Assembly: GCA_938003665.1 (NCBI GenBank) | Contig: CALKYI010000152.1 | Location: 1 to 8,606, forward strand | Source of the DNA: an uncultured Flavobacteriales bacterium | Lineage (GTDB): Bacteria; Bacteroidota; Bacteroidia; Flavobacteriales_D; Sanyastnellaceae | DNA length: 8,606 bases | Direction: 5' to 3' | Shown here: positions 1 through 7,804 of the stretch, piece after piece | How positions within the stretch are numbered: the first letter of the stretch is position 1 | How the letters are laid out: every line of letters begins with the position of its first letter | Program-made: the position numbers and the translations under genes | Notes under the pieces: model-generated | Seen by the model: only the letters and a program-made list of their open reading frames with translations | Told to the model about the DNA's origin: nothing | Databases searched by the model: none

Positions 1-3000
1 GGCTCGTGCATCCCATGTTCTGAGCAGCAATTCTTCGAAACGGTGACGTTCGAGATTGACATGAACAACTCCGACTACCCCAATGCTGATTACGACAACG
101 TTGTGATCAATGGCAGCTGGAATGGCTGGAGCGGCTGGGGCGTGACCCTCGCAGATGACGACGCGGACGGCATCTACACCGGTTCAGCGTTGTTCGAGGA
201 GAACACCTCTTTTGAGTTTGTCATTGCGGTGACAGGTCCTGCTGACGGATGGTCAGGCTGGGGCCAAGTCATCAACGCGCCTGCAGAATGCAGCACCAAC
301 CCCGACCTGCCTAACGGCGAAGGCGGAGGCAACTACGGCGTTGACGTAGGTGAGGAAGCCCAGACGGTGGCTTACTGCGCCGGTGAATGCACCGCGGTGT
401 GCATCCCTGTAGTACCCGGTTGCACGGACGAAACGGCTTGCAACTACAACGCTGAAGCGAACGAAGACGACGGATCATGCGCTGAATTGGACGCATGTGG
501 TGAATGCGGTGGCGACGGCTTCCCTGAGGGAACTTGCGACTGCGAAGGCACCCTTCCAGAAGCTGGTTACGACTGCAATGGTGACTGCCTGAGCGACGCT
601 GACGGTGATGGCATTTGTGATGCTTTTGAAACGCCCGGTTGCACCAATGAATTGGCCATCAACTACGATCCGGCCGCGACAGACGACGACGGTTCATGTG
701 ATGTTCCCGCTTTCCCATTCTTGCACGCTGAAGTGCACGCGGAAACTGACTTGGGAACCACCTACCGCGTTTACGCTTACTTCGAAAACGCCGATGACGA
801 AGCCACGGCCCTCTTCGCAGTGGGGTCAGCGGAATCCAACCCGGTAGAACTCGAACTCGAAGTGACTACGGCATTCTACCAGAACCCGGTTGGTTCCAAC
901 TTGGGCAGCGGCATCAACCCGACCTTCTTCTCCATCGATCCTACCCTGGAGTACGACAGCTGGTTGACCATTGGTTCGGAAAGCACCAACGACGAGCCTG
1001 TTAGCTCCATTGGTATGTCCGATGCATTTGCTGAATTCCAGGCAGGCAATGGATTTGTGTTGAATTCGCCTGCTGGCGGAAGCTGGTACATGGCTGCGCC
1101 GGGCACCAACCCGCTCGCCATCGCTGGTGAAGACGGCCGCGTGCTCTTGGCCCAGTTGACCGTAACTGACGACGAAGCTGGTGAGCCTGGCGACATCAGT
1201 GGTTTGTGGAACATGCAATGGCGCCAGGGTGGCTCTTCCACCATGGAGAACCGTGAATTGTACTTCACGACTGGCACCTACATGCCACCGCTTGACGGCT
1301 GCACTGACGAGACTGCGTGCAACTACAACCCGATGGCAACGGACGATGACGGTTCGTGCTTGCAAAACGACGAATGTGGCGTTTGCGGCGGTGACGGCAT
1401 TGCCGAAGGCGCTTGCGACTGTGAATGCAACGGACCTGAAGCGGGCTACGACTGCGAAGGTGTATGCTTGAACGACGCCGATGGCGACGGCATCTGCGAC
1501 GAATTTGAAGTCTTGGGCTGCACCGATGAAACGGCGTGCAACTACAGCAGTGAAGCGACCGAGGACGACGGCTCTTGCACGGTGAACGACGAATGCGGCG
1601 TTTGCGGTGGAGATGGCATCGCCCCAGGCGCGTGCGACTGTGAAGGCAATTTGCCCGAGCCCGGCTACACGTGCGAAGGCGACTGCATTGCCGACACCGA
1701 CGGTGATGGCATTTGCAACCCGTTTGAAGTGCCCGGCTGCACCGATGCAGCAGCGTGCAACTTCGATGAGGATGCAACCGACGAGGATGGCTCATGCGAA
1801 TACCCTGCTGCCGGTGAGGATTGCGCAGGCGACTGCTTGGCCGACCACGATGGCGATGGCATTTGCAATGATGCAGAGACGGCTGGTTGTACGTCAACTT
1901 CAGCGACCAACTACGATCCGGCTGCTACAGATGACGACGGATCCTGCATGTGGCCCGAAGGCTTGTTCACGGGGCTGAGCTACGAATTGGTGGGACACGA
2001 TTTGATTGAAGGAACCTCGACGTACCGCTTGTACGCCAACTTCAACCCGGACACGTTGATCCAGGTTGTGGCCAGCTACGGTACTGCTGATGAGCCTTGG
2101 GAAATCAGCTCCACCGAGCTATTCCACCAAGATCCCAACGGTGCCCTCTTGGCGCACTCCATCAAACCGGCATTCTTCGCGATGTTCCCTGAGTTGGAAT
2201 ATGATTCGTGGCTCGCCTTGGGCGGTGGTCCCGGTTCACCGATTGAATTGCAAACGGTGGGATTGGCCAACTTCTTCACGGACTTTGAAGCGGAAGGCGC
2301 CAACGTTCTCGTGAACACGGCAGTGGGTGCAAGTTTGTATTACATCCCAGGACCGGATGGAAGCGCATTGTCCTTCGTCCAAGATGGCCAGATGCTGTTG
2401 GGTCAATTCACGACCAGCGGTGTGGTTTCGGTCAAGTACAACTTGCAATTCCGCGACGCAACGAGCGAAACGCACTACGCGACGGACTTGAACCTCGTGT
2501 TCCCAACCTTTGGTGTGGGCTGCACGGACGAAACGGCGTGTAACTACGACTTGGAAGCCACAGACGACGACGGCACCTGCTACTACAGCACGGAGCACGT
2601 AGCCTGTGATGGCAACTGCTACAGCGATGTCGACGGCGACGGCATCTGCGACGGCCAGGAGATTCCCGGCTGTACAGAAGAGGCTGCCTACAACTACAAC
2701 GAAAACGCTACGGATGAAGACGGCTCGTGCCAGGACGCGGGTTGCTTCGACGAGCTCGCTTGTAACTACGATCCAACTGCCGATGTAGACGTACCGGAAA
2801 CGTGTGAATATGCGGGTCCATTCTCGGACTGCGACGGCAACTGCAACGGCGACTACGAAGGCGACGGCGTGGACGAGTGTGATGAAGTGCCCGGCTGTGC
2901 CTCGGCTTCCGCAACGAACTACGATCCATTGGCGACGAACGACGACGGCTCGTGCATCTGGGGAGATGGCTCTTTCCAGGGCCTCACGTATGAAGTGGTC

Positions 3001-4734
3001 GGTGAAAACACCGTTGAAGGCAACACCACCTACCGCGTCTATGCGCAGTTTGAGCCAGGCGCTGCGGTGGACATGACGGCCTTGTTCGGCGATGCGGACT
3101 ACCCTTGGTGGACGACGACAACCGGAACATTCTACCAGCACCCCCTCGGTGAGGACTTTGGTGGCAACATCAACCCGGGCTTCTTTAGCTATTTCCCTGA
3201 ATTGGAATACGATTCGTGGTTGACCATTGGCGCGGCTCCTGGTGATTACAACGCCTTGGCGCAGCAAAACATGTACCTGCACCTGCCTTCATTCAACGCA
3301 GGCGAGGACATGATCATTGATACTGAAGCAGGTGCGCAGATCTTCTTGAACCCCGGCGCTTCAGAAACCCAAGGGGTGCCTGATGCAGAAGGCCGTTTGC
3401 TTGTCGGTCAATTCACGACCAACGGTGTCATGTTCCTGCGCTACAACGTCCAATTTGAGTTGGGTGGTCAGTTAGAGCAATATGAAGATGTAGAATTGAC
3501 ATTCCCATTGATTGCAGGTGGTTGTACGGATGAAATGGCTTCGAACTACGATCCTTCGGCCAACTTTGACGACCTCGGATGTATTTACGAAGGGTGTACA
3601 GACGAAACGGCGGACAACTACAACCCGGCTTCAAACTTGAACGACGGTTCGTGCTTGTACACCGGTTGTATGGATCCGGAAGCGGACAACTACGACGCGC
3701 AGGCCAACACAGGCGATCAGGCTGAGGAGTGTTTGTATACGGGTTGCTACGACGCCGATGCCGACAACTACGATGCCCAAGCCAACACGGGCGACCAGGA
3801 GGCATTGTGTGAGTACTTCGGTTGCATGGATCCAGACGCCGATAACTACGACGCTGGAGCCAACGTAGAAGACGGAAGCTGCTTGTACACGGGTTGCATG
3901 GACCCTGAGGCTGACAACTACGACGCCCAGGCCAACACCGGTGACCAAGAAGCACTGTGTGTCTACTTCGGTTGTACCGATGCAGCTGCCGACAACTACG
4001 ACGATGGCGCCAACGCCGACGACGGTACGTGCTTGTACACAGGCTGTATGGACGAGGCTGCGGACAATTACGACCCACAGGCGAACACGGGTGACCAAGC
4101 AGCTCTCTGCTTGTACACCGGTTGCTACGACACCATGGCTTCGAACTACGATCCACAAGCCAACACAGGTGACCAGGAGGCCCTGTGTGAGTACACCGGT
4201 TGTACGAATCCTGACGCGGACAACTTTGACCCAGGTGCCAACGTTGACGATGGCTCATGTGTTGTAGCCGGTTGCATGTACGAAGCAGCGACCAACTACA
4301 ACCCAGCCGCCACTTACGACAATATGTCGTGTGAATTTGATTGCGCGACCCAGGGCTGTACCGATCCTGCTGCTTCGAACTTCGATGTGGCGGCTGAAGA
4401 AGACAACGGTTCGTGCTTGTACGCAGGCTGCACCAGTGTCGACGCGACGAACTACAACCCGAATGCCTTCGGCGACGACGGTTCGTGTGAGTTCGCCGGC
4501 TGCATGAATGAGCTCGCGTGCAACTACGACGCTTCAGCAACCTCTGACGACGGGTCATGCCTCATCGTAGGCTGCATGGATCCGGAGGGATTGAACTTCG
4601 ATGCGGGAGCCAACTTCCCAGGCGGTTGCGATTATCCGGATGCATGTCCGGGTGACATCAATGGTGACTTGTTCATCGATGTAAGTGACCTCCTCACGTT
4701 CTTCCAGTACTACGGAACGGCGTGCCCTGAATAA
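1..4734 (+). CDS. Giant secreted Cys/Asp-rich repeat protein (5' end missing)
   Basis: The frame is open from the first base, so the gene starts upstream. A GTG at 43 is only an internal codon: the residues before it (GSCIPC) look like the end of another Cys-repeat. Domains by window codon: 13-135, a Trp-rich beta domain (GSWNGWSGWG) resembling carbohydrate-binding/starch-binding-like modules; about 140-235, 433-652 and 840-989, Cys-repeats of the GCTDETACNY...DDGSC type mixed with CGxCGGDG modules and DxDGDGICD calcium-type loops; 238-432, 654-839 and 990-1173, three copies of an unnamed domain; 1174-1545, fifteen tandem Cys-repeats; 1549-1577, a dockerin/EF-hand-like end. It closes with tandem stops TAA TGA. 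The composition suggests an extracellular, calcium-stabilised, disulfide-bonded surface or adhesin-like protein; that role is inference. No T9SS type A tail is visible at the C-terminus. Catalytic activity cannot be assigned. Confidence 0.93.
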   Translation, partial: GSCIPCSEQQFFETVTFEIDMNNSDYPNADYDNVVINGSWNGWSGWGVTLADDDADGIYTGSALFEENTSFEFVIAVTGPADGWSGWGQVINAPAECSTNPDLPNGEGGGNYGVDVGEEAQTVAYCAGECTAVCIPVVPGCTDETACNYNAEANEDDGSCAELDACGECGGDGFPEGTCDCEGTLPEAGYDCNGDCLSDADGDGICDAFETPGCTNELAINYDPAATDDDGSCDVPAFPFLHAEVHAETDLGTTYRVYAYFENADDEATALFAVGSAESNPVELELEVTTAFYQNPVGSNLGSGINPTFFSIDPTLEYDSWLTIGSESTNDEPVSSIGMSDAFAEFQAGNGFVLNSPAGGSWYMAAPGTNPLAIAGEDGRVLLAQLTVTDDEAGEPGDISGLWNMQWRQGGSSTMENRELYFTTGTYMPPLDGCTDETACNYNPMATDDDGSCLQNDECGVCGGDGIAEGACDCECNGPEAGYDCEGVCLNDADGDGICDEFEVLGCTDETACNYSSEATEDDGSCTVNDECGVCGGDGIAPGACDCEGNLPEPGYTCEGDCIADTDGDGICNPFEVPGCTDAAACNFDEDATDEDGSCEYPAAGEDCAGDCLADHDGDGICNDAETAGCTSTSATNYDPAATDDDGSCMWPEGLFTGLSYELVGHDLIEGTSTYRLYANFNPDTLIQVVASYGTADEPWEISSTELFHQDPNGALLAHSIKPAFFAMFPELEYDSWLALGGGPGSPIELQTVGLANFFTDFEAEGANVLVNTAVGASLYYIPGPDGSALSFVQDGQMLLGQFTTSGVVSVKYNLQFRDATSETHYATDLNLVFPTFGVGCTDETACNYDLEATDDDGTCYYSTEHVACDGNCYSDVDGDGICDGQEIPGCTEEAAYNYNENATDEDGSCQDAGCFDELACNYDPTADVDVPETCEYAGPFSDCDGNCNGDYEGDGVDECDEVPGCASASATNYDPLATNDDGSCIWGDGSFQGLTYEVVGENTVEGNTTYRVYAQFEPGAAVDMTALFGDADYPWWTTTTGTFYQHPLGEDFGGNINPGFFSYFPELEYDSWLTIGAAPGDYNALAQQNMYLHLPSFNAGEDMIIDTEAGAQIFLNPGASETQGVPDAEGRLLVGQFTTNGVMFLRYNVQFELGGQLEQYEDVELTFPLIAGGCTDEMASNYDPSANFDDLGCIYEGCTDETADNYNPASNLNDGSCLYTGCMDPEADNYDAQANTGDQAEECLYTGCYDADADNYDAQANTGDQEALCEYFGCMDPDADNYDAGANVEDGSCLYTGCMDPEADNYDAQANTGDQEALCVYFGCTDAAADNYDDGANADDGTCLYTGCMDEAADNYDPQANTGDQAALCLYTGCYDTMASNYDPQANTGDQEALCEYTGCTNPDADNFDPGANVDDGSCVVAGCMYEAATNYNPAATYDNMSCEFDCATQGCTDPAASNFDVAAEEDNGSCLYAGCTSVDATNYNPNAFGDDGSCEFAGCMNELACNYDASATSDDGSCLIVGCMDPEGLNFDAGANFPGGCDYPDACPGDINGDLFIDVSDLLTFFQYYGTACPE
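490..630 (+). repeat. CGxCGGDG / calcium-loop module, copy 1
   Basis: This is a 47-codon module inside the giant protein. It begins DACGECGGDG, continues through a CDCEG segment and a GYDCNGDC segment, and ends in the acidic loop DADGDGICDAFE, which resembles thrombospondin type 3 calcium-binding loops. Two further modules of exactly the same length lie at 1369-1509 and 1588-1728. A GCT-type Cys-repeat follows directly. Confidence 0.8.
712..1296 (+). repeat. Unnamed ~190-aa domain, copy 1 of 3
   Basis: This segment of about 195 residues has few cysteines, unlike its surroundings. Landmarks shared with the two later copies, in order: TYRVYAYF; a FYQNPVG turn; INPTFF; LEYDSWLTIG; a GRVLLAQLT strand; and WNMQW near the end, corresponding to YNLQF/YNVQF in the other copies. 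The pattern suggests a beta-rich fold. I do not recognise a named family. It is the most divergent of the three copies and is flanked by Cys-repeats on both sides. Confidence 0.8.
1369..1509 (+). repeat. CGxCGGDG / calcium-loop module, copy 2
   Basis: This 47-codon module starts DECGVCGGDG and ends DADGDGICDEFE, the same length and order of motifs as at 490-630. It has CDCECNG where copies 1 and 3 have CDCEG, so it carries one extra cysteine. Confidence 0.8.
1588..1728 (+). repeat. CGxCGGDG / calcium-loop module, copy 3
   Basis: This 47-codon module starts DECGVCGGDG and ends DTDGDGICNPFE. Three shorter relatives that keep only the second half (the CxGxC segment plus acidic loop) follow further downstream: DCAGDCLADHDGDGICNDAE near 1819-1878, a similar one near 2605-2661, and a degenerate one near 2827-2886 whose loop has drifted (DYEGDGVDECDE). 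Confidence 0.8.
1960..2517 (+). repeat. Unnamed ~190-aa domain, copy 2 of 3
   Basis: This segment of about 186 residues begins GLFTGLSYELVG. It shows TYRLYANF, the DEPW motif, LFHQDPNG, IKPAFF, LEYDSWLALG, MLLGQFTTSGV and YNLQF in the same order as the other copies. The DEPW and GQFTT.GV motifs group it with copy 3 rather than copy 1, suggesting that copies 2 and 3 share a later duplication. Confidence 0.85.
2968..3519 (+). repeat. Unnamed ~190-aa domain, copy 3 of 3
   Basis: This segment of about 184 residues begins GSFQGLTYEVVG. It shows TYRVYAQF, DYPWW, FYQHPLG, INPGFF, LEYDSWLTIG, LLVGQFTTNGV and YNVQF. It passes directly into the 15-unit Cys-repeat array that forms the C-terminal quarter of the protein. 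Confidence 0.85.
3520..4632 (+). repeat. Fifteen-unit tandem Cys-repeat array, two unit lengths
   Basis: Units start at about 3520, 3592, 3664, 3742, 3820, 3892, 3970, 4042, 4120, 4198, 4270, 4354, 4426, 4498 and 4570. The short form is 24 codons, pattern GCxDxxADNYDxxANxDDGSC. The long form is 26 codons and replaces the DDGS segment with TGDQEAL before the closing Cys; units 3, 4, 6, 8 and 9 are long. Unit 11 is 28 codons with an inserted CATQ segment, and unit 15 is shortened. Each unit normally has two cysteines and several Asp/Asn, consistent with disulfide- and calcium-stabilised repeats. About ten related units are dispersed earlier in the gene (for example at 418, 634, 1297, 1516, 1735, 1885, 2518, 2668, 2740 and 2896), and the window begins inside the end of another. 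Confidence 0.92.
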
Positions 4735-4737
4735 TGA

Positions 4738-4765
4738 ACCAACCATTTGGACCAACCATCCAAAT
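4738..4765 (+). repeat. Short direct repeat with small hairpin after the stop
   Basis: ACCAACCAT occurs twice, at 4738-4746 and 4751-4759, with a period of 13. ATTTGG (4745-4750) and CCAAAT (4760-4765) form a 6-bp inverted repeat enclosing the second copy. It lies just upstream of the terminator. It may be chance or a 3' UTR structure; I see no further support for a function. Confidence 0.4.
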
Positions 4766-4777
4766 TTCACTTGAACG

Positions 4778-4813
4778 AGAGAGCCGCCCCGCAACGGGCG
4801 GCTCTTTCTTTTT
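4778..4813 (+). terminator. Rho-independent terminator of the giant repeat-protein gene
   Basis: AGAGCCGCCC (4780-4789) and GGGCGGCTCT (4796-4805) form a perfect 10-bp GC-rich stem around a 6-nt loop CGCAAC, extendable by a G-U and an A-U pair at the base. The T-rich run TTTCTTTTT follows on the + strand, ending at 4813. It lies about 45 nt past the stop codon. No matching A-tract lies on the left side, so it should act on + strand transcription only. Confidence 0.92.
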
Positions 4814-4829
4814 CCGGCCGCTGCTCGCT

Positions 4830-4837
4830 TATTTTTG
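4830..4837 (+). promoter_or_regulatory. Possible Bacteroidetes -7 promoter element
   Basis: TATTTTTG fits the Bacteroidetes -7 consensus TAnnTTTG. It ends only 3 nt before the ATG at 4841, so initiation from it would give a leaderless or nearly leaderless message. No convincing TTG-type -33 element lies at the expected distance upstream, and the T-rich context beside the terminator could produce this match by chance. Confidence 0.3.
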
Positions 4838-4840
4838 GGC

Positions 4841-7804
4841 ATGCGACGAATTCAACTCTGCACGTTTGCCCTGGGCATTTTGCTCATGACAGCGGCAAAC
4901 GCCCAACACGTTCCCCAAACCGCTTACCGCCCATCGGTCGATGCCCCAGCGTGGGTGCAGTTGATGTACAGCGGTGAAGCCTCGCATGAGGCGGTTCGGG
5001 CGGCATACGAAGCGTACTACGTCGACCATACGTTCGTCAAGAACCGCGACACGCAATTCTACAAGCGCTGGATGCGCAATGCGGAGCTGCCAGCGCCGGA
5101 AGTGACCCATGCCTATGCCGCTGCGCACGCAGAAGCCGCCAATCGCCTCACCGGAGAGTGGGAGGAGCTCGGCCCATGGAGTTACGACCCGGAAGTCGCC
5201 ATGCAATTTCAAGTGCAGAGCCCCGGTGCTTGCCACGTCTACACGGTGGAGCAGTCCGCATCCAATCACGAAGTGGTGTGGTGCGGCACCGCAACGGCCG
5301 GGGCGTGGAAAAGCGTCGACCACGGAGCCCATTGGGAACTCATGACCCGCGACTTGCCGCTCACCAGCGTGTACAGCGTCGCGATTCACCCGTTGGATCC
5401 GGACCGCGTTTTTGTGGGGGCCGGTTCGGGTCAACTCTGGCGGACGACCGACGGCGGCCTCACATGGGAAGAGTGCGGCAATTCGACTTTTCAAGGTGCC
5501 GACCGGTGGTACCGGGACGTCATCTTTTCGCCGGTGGTGGAAGGGGAGGAGCCTCAGCTGTTTGCCGCCACAAACTACGGCCTGTTCCGCAGTGAAAACG
5601 ACGGCGAGACCATGATTCAAGTGGCCTCCGGTGAGTACATGGAACTGGCCTTTCACCCGACGGACCCGTCCATCTGCTACACCATCCAATTGCTCGGCGA
5701 AAGCACGGTCTTCAAGCGTTCCACAGACGGTGGTGTATCCTTCGCTACGGGCGCATCAGGCTGGCCCAGTGTGGGCAGCGATGACGGGCAGCGCCGGTGC
5801 GAGCTGGCCGTGACACCGGCAGACCCCGACCGAGTGGTCGTGCTCGCTGCAGGCTCGACGCCCGATGGCGGAGGCTTGTACGGCATGTACCAGAGCTACG
5901 ACGCAGGCGAAACATTTGAATTCATGTGCTGCGGCGACGGCCCCAGCGGTCCGTGGGAAGCCGGCACAAACCCGAACATCCTAGGCTGGAGCGAAGACGG
6001 CTCTGGCGATGGCGGGCAGTACTACTACGACCTGGCCCTTGACGTGAGCCCCACCGACGCTGATCGGCAGTTCGCTGCGGGCATTTGTGTGTGGCGTTCG
6101 GAAAACGGTGGCTCGGACTGGTCGCTCAACGGCCACTGGGTCACCTGGGCCGGCGAATTCACGGCGGATCGGTACACCCACGCGGACGTGCATGACATCC
6201 AATTCTTCACGCGCACCGACGGAACGGTGGACATGTGGGTGGCCTCGGACGGCGGTCTCTACTACTCAGCCGACGAAGGCGACCACATGGAGCCGCGTAT
6301 GTACGGATTGCACGGAACGGACTTTTGGGGTTGGCAATCGGGCTGGCGTGGGCCGGACGTCATGGTTGGTGGTACGTACCACAACGGCACGCTGATCCGC
6401 AATGCCGATTTGTACCACTGGGGCGCCGAAGGGGACAGTTCCGGCGGCTGGTTGGCTGAATTGGCTGGAGACAACTTCCGAGGCTTCATCAACCCGGGTG
6501 ATGCTACCCGTGGCTACCACGACGGCGGGGCTTTCCGGTTCACCAACGACCGCTTTGACCGCATCGATGCGATGCCGTTTGACGGCTCCAAAAAGCCCAA
6601 CACGGCCTATTGGTTCGGTGAATACGGCAACCTCGAGTGGGATCCCACGTGCTACAACTGCATGTACAGCCCGGTCGGTTCGGAGCTCTGGTATTCAGAG
6701 GACGGTGGCGCGAGCTGGGTACTGGTCAACGATTTTGGCGGAGAAAAAATCATCTCGGTCAAAGTCAGCCCGCGCGACCGCAACCGCATCTACGTGAGCC
6801 ACAAACAGAGCGGCTCGCTGTGGCGGGTGCACCGCTCAACCGACGGCGGCGCCACGTGGGAATTGGCTTCTCCAACGCCAGGTGAAAACGGGAACAACAA
6901 CAACCAGCCCATCTACCTCGATGTCGATGGGACCAACCCCGATAAACTCTGGTGCGTACTCACGGGCAACCAGAACGGCCACAAAATCCTGCGTTCCGAG
7001 GACGCGGGCGAAACATGGGAGGACTGGTCAACGCCGACCATTGCCGGCCAGCGGGTCGTCAGCCTCGCGCACCAGCGCGGCACCAACGGCGGCGTCTACA
7101 TTGGCACCACACAGGCTGTCTACTACCGCGATGCGGAGATGGACGACTGGCTGCTGTACAATACGGGCTTGCCCATGATCAACGTATGCACCTTCATGCA
7201 AGCGGATTACTGCGGCGGACACATCCGTACCGCCGGCACCCGCGGCGTGCACCAGGCGGAGTTTTATGCGCCGTCGGAAGTGTTGTCGGGATTCATGGCC
7301 GACCGCACGCGCATCAACCTCGCTTCGCCGTGCCAGGTTTCGCCCATCCACTTCTCTGCGGTTCCGGTGGCCCTGTGCGAAGGCGTGACATATGCTTGGG
7401 AATTTCCGGGCGGTGCGTTGTTGGAGGACGCCGGTGCAGAGGCACTGGTCGGCTATGAATCTGAGGGGGTGTACCCGGTGACGTTGACCGTGACGGATGT
7501 CAACGGCAACAGCGACACGTGGGCGTGGGAAGGCATGATCGAAGTGGTGAATGAGCCCGTGGTGCCGGAATCGGGTTTGTCCGAAGATTTCAATGGCCCG
7601 CAATTCCCTCCGGCCAACTGGCGCATGGAAGTCAATGGACACGCATGGGAGCATGCATGGGATTTGGTTGAAACCGACAACGGGGTGGCGCAATTCCCCA
7701 ATTACTGGGTCAATACCGATGGTGCCTACGATATGCTGATCACAACAGCGTTAAATCCTACGGGCTTCTCAGAGGTCACCTTTGATGTAGCGGCCCACAA
7801 GTAA
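4841..7804 (+). CDS. Secreted Asp-box beta-propeller (BNR/sortilin-like) protein with PKD domain, prematurely ended
   Basis: The ATG at 4841 is chosen over an in-frame TTG at 4835 because it directly precedes a Sec signal peptide (MRRIQL, then a hydrophobic core), with likely cleavage after ANA. Counting from this ATG, residues about 30-110 form an N-terminal region ending near WEELGPWSYDPE. About ten Asp-box motifs (S/TxDxGxTW type) follow between residues 158 and 720, for example RTTDGGLTW, YSEDGGASW, RSTDGGATW and RSEDAGETW, indicating sortilin/BNR-type propeller blades. Residues about 832-903 are a PKD domain (YAWEFPGG, then GVYPVTLTVTD). From residue 915 (EDFNG, FPPANW) a jelly-roll/'choice-of-anchor'-like domain begins but is cut at residue 987 by TAA. 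The same frame continues after two further stops. No sialidase catalytic motif is evident, so enzyme activity is not claimed. If truncated as written, the product would lack its T9SS tail and could stop in the periplasm. Confidence 0.9.
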   Translation: MRRIQLCTFALGILLMTAANAQHVPQTAYRPSVDAPAWVQLMYSGEASHEAVRAAYEAYYVDHTFVKNRDTQFYKRWMRNAELPAPEVTHAYAAAHAEAANRLTGEWEELGPWSYDPEVAMQFQVQSPGACHVYTVEQSASNHEVVWCGTATAGAWKSVDHGAHWELMTRDLPLTSVYSVAIHPLDPDRVFVGAGSGQLWRTTDGGLTWEECGNSTFQGADRWYRDVIFSPVVEGEEPQLFAATNYGLFRSENDGETMIQVASGEYMELAFHPTDPSICYTIQLLGESTVFKRSTDGGVSFATGASGWPSVGSDDGQRRCELAVTPADPDRVVVLAAGSTPDGGGLYGMYQSYDAGETFEFMCCGDGPSGPWEAGTNPNILGWSEDGSGDGGQYYYDLALDVSPTDADRQFAAGICVWRSENGGSDWSLNGHWVTWAGEFTADRYTHADVHDIQFFTRTDGTVDMWVASDGGLYYSADEGDHMEPRMYGLHGTDFWGWQSGWRGPDVMVGGTYHNGTLIRNADLYHWGAEGDSSGGWLAELAGDNFRGFINPGDATRGYHDGGAFRFTNDRFDRIDAMPFDGSKKPNTAYWFGEYGNLEWDPTCYNCMYSPVGSELWYSEDGGASWVLVNDFGGEKIISVKVSPRDRNRIYVSHKQSGSLWRVHRSTDGGATWELASPTPGENGNNNNQPIYLDVDGTNPDKLWCVLTGNQNGHKILRSEDAGETWEDWSTPTIAGQRVVSLAHQRGTNGGVYIGTTQAVYYRDAEMDDWLLYNTGLPMINVCTFMQADYCGGHIRTAGTRGVHQAEFYAPSEVLSGFMADRTRINLASPCQVSPIHFSAVPVALCEGVTYAWEFPGGALLEDAGAEALVGYESEGVYPVTLTVTDVNGNSDTWAWEGMIEVVNEPVVPESGLSEDFNGPQFPPANWRMEVNGHAWEHAWDLVETDNGVAQFPNYWVNTDGAYDMLITTALNPTGFSEVTFDVAAHK

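Noticed and set aside
826..1365. Minus-strand open frame of 179 codons
   Set aside because: It lies wholly opposite copy 1 of the unnamed domain, which has clear protein-level conservation with copies 2 and 3 on the + strand.
2236..3282. Minus-strand open frame of 348 codons
   Set aside because: Low-complexity Val/Ala/Arg translation, no domain, entirely opposite a well-supported domain and repeat region.
3428..4558. Long minus-strand open frame of 376 codons opposite the Cys-repeat array
   Set aside because: Its translation is dominated by Arg, Ser, Cys and His in the repeat period of the + strand gene, with no recognisable domain. It is the antisense shadow of a periodic GC-rich coding sequence.
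3520..4632. CRISPR-like array
   Set aside because: The repeats are codon-phased, diverge synonymously, have no unique spacers and sit within a long continuous reading frame.
4835..4840. TTG at 4835 as start of the propeller protein
   Set aside because: The ATG two codons downstream gives a cleaner signal peptide, and the TTG falls inside the T-rich stretch.
4555..4842. Minus-strand small frame crossing the intergenic region
   Set aside because: It overlaps the end of the giant gene and the terminator on the opposite strand, and has no recognisable features.
4747..4977. Plus-strand small frame starting in the intergenic region
   Set aside because: It runs through the terminator hairpin and overlaps the signal-peptide region of the propeller gene in another frame.
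4841..7804. Annotation as an active exo-alpha-sialidase
   Set aside because: Asp-boxes are shared by many propeller proteins. I see no sialidase FRIP-type motif or arginine triad, so only the fold is claimed.
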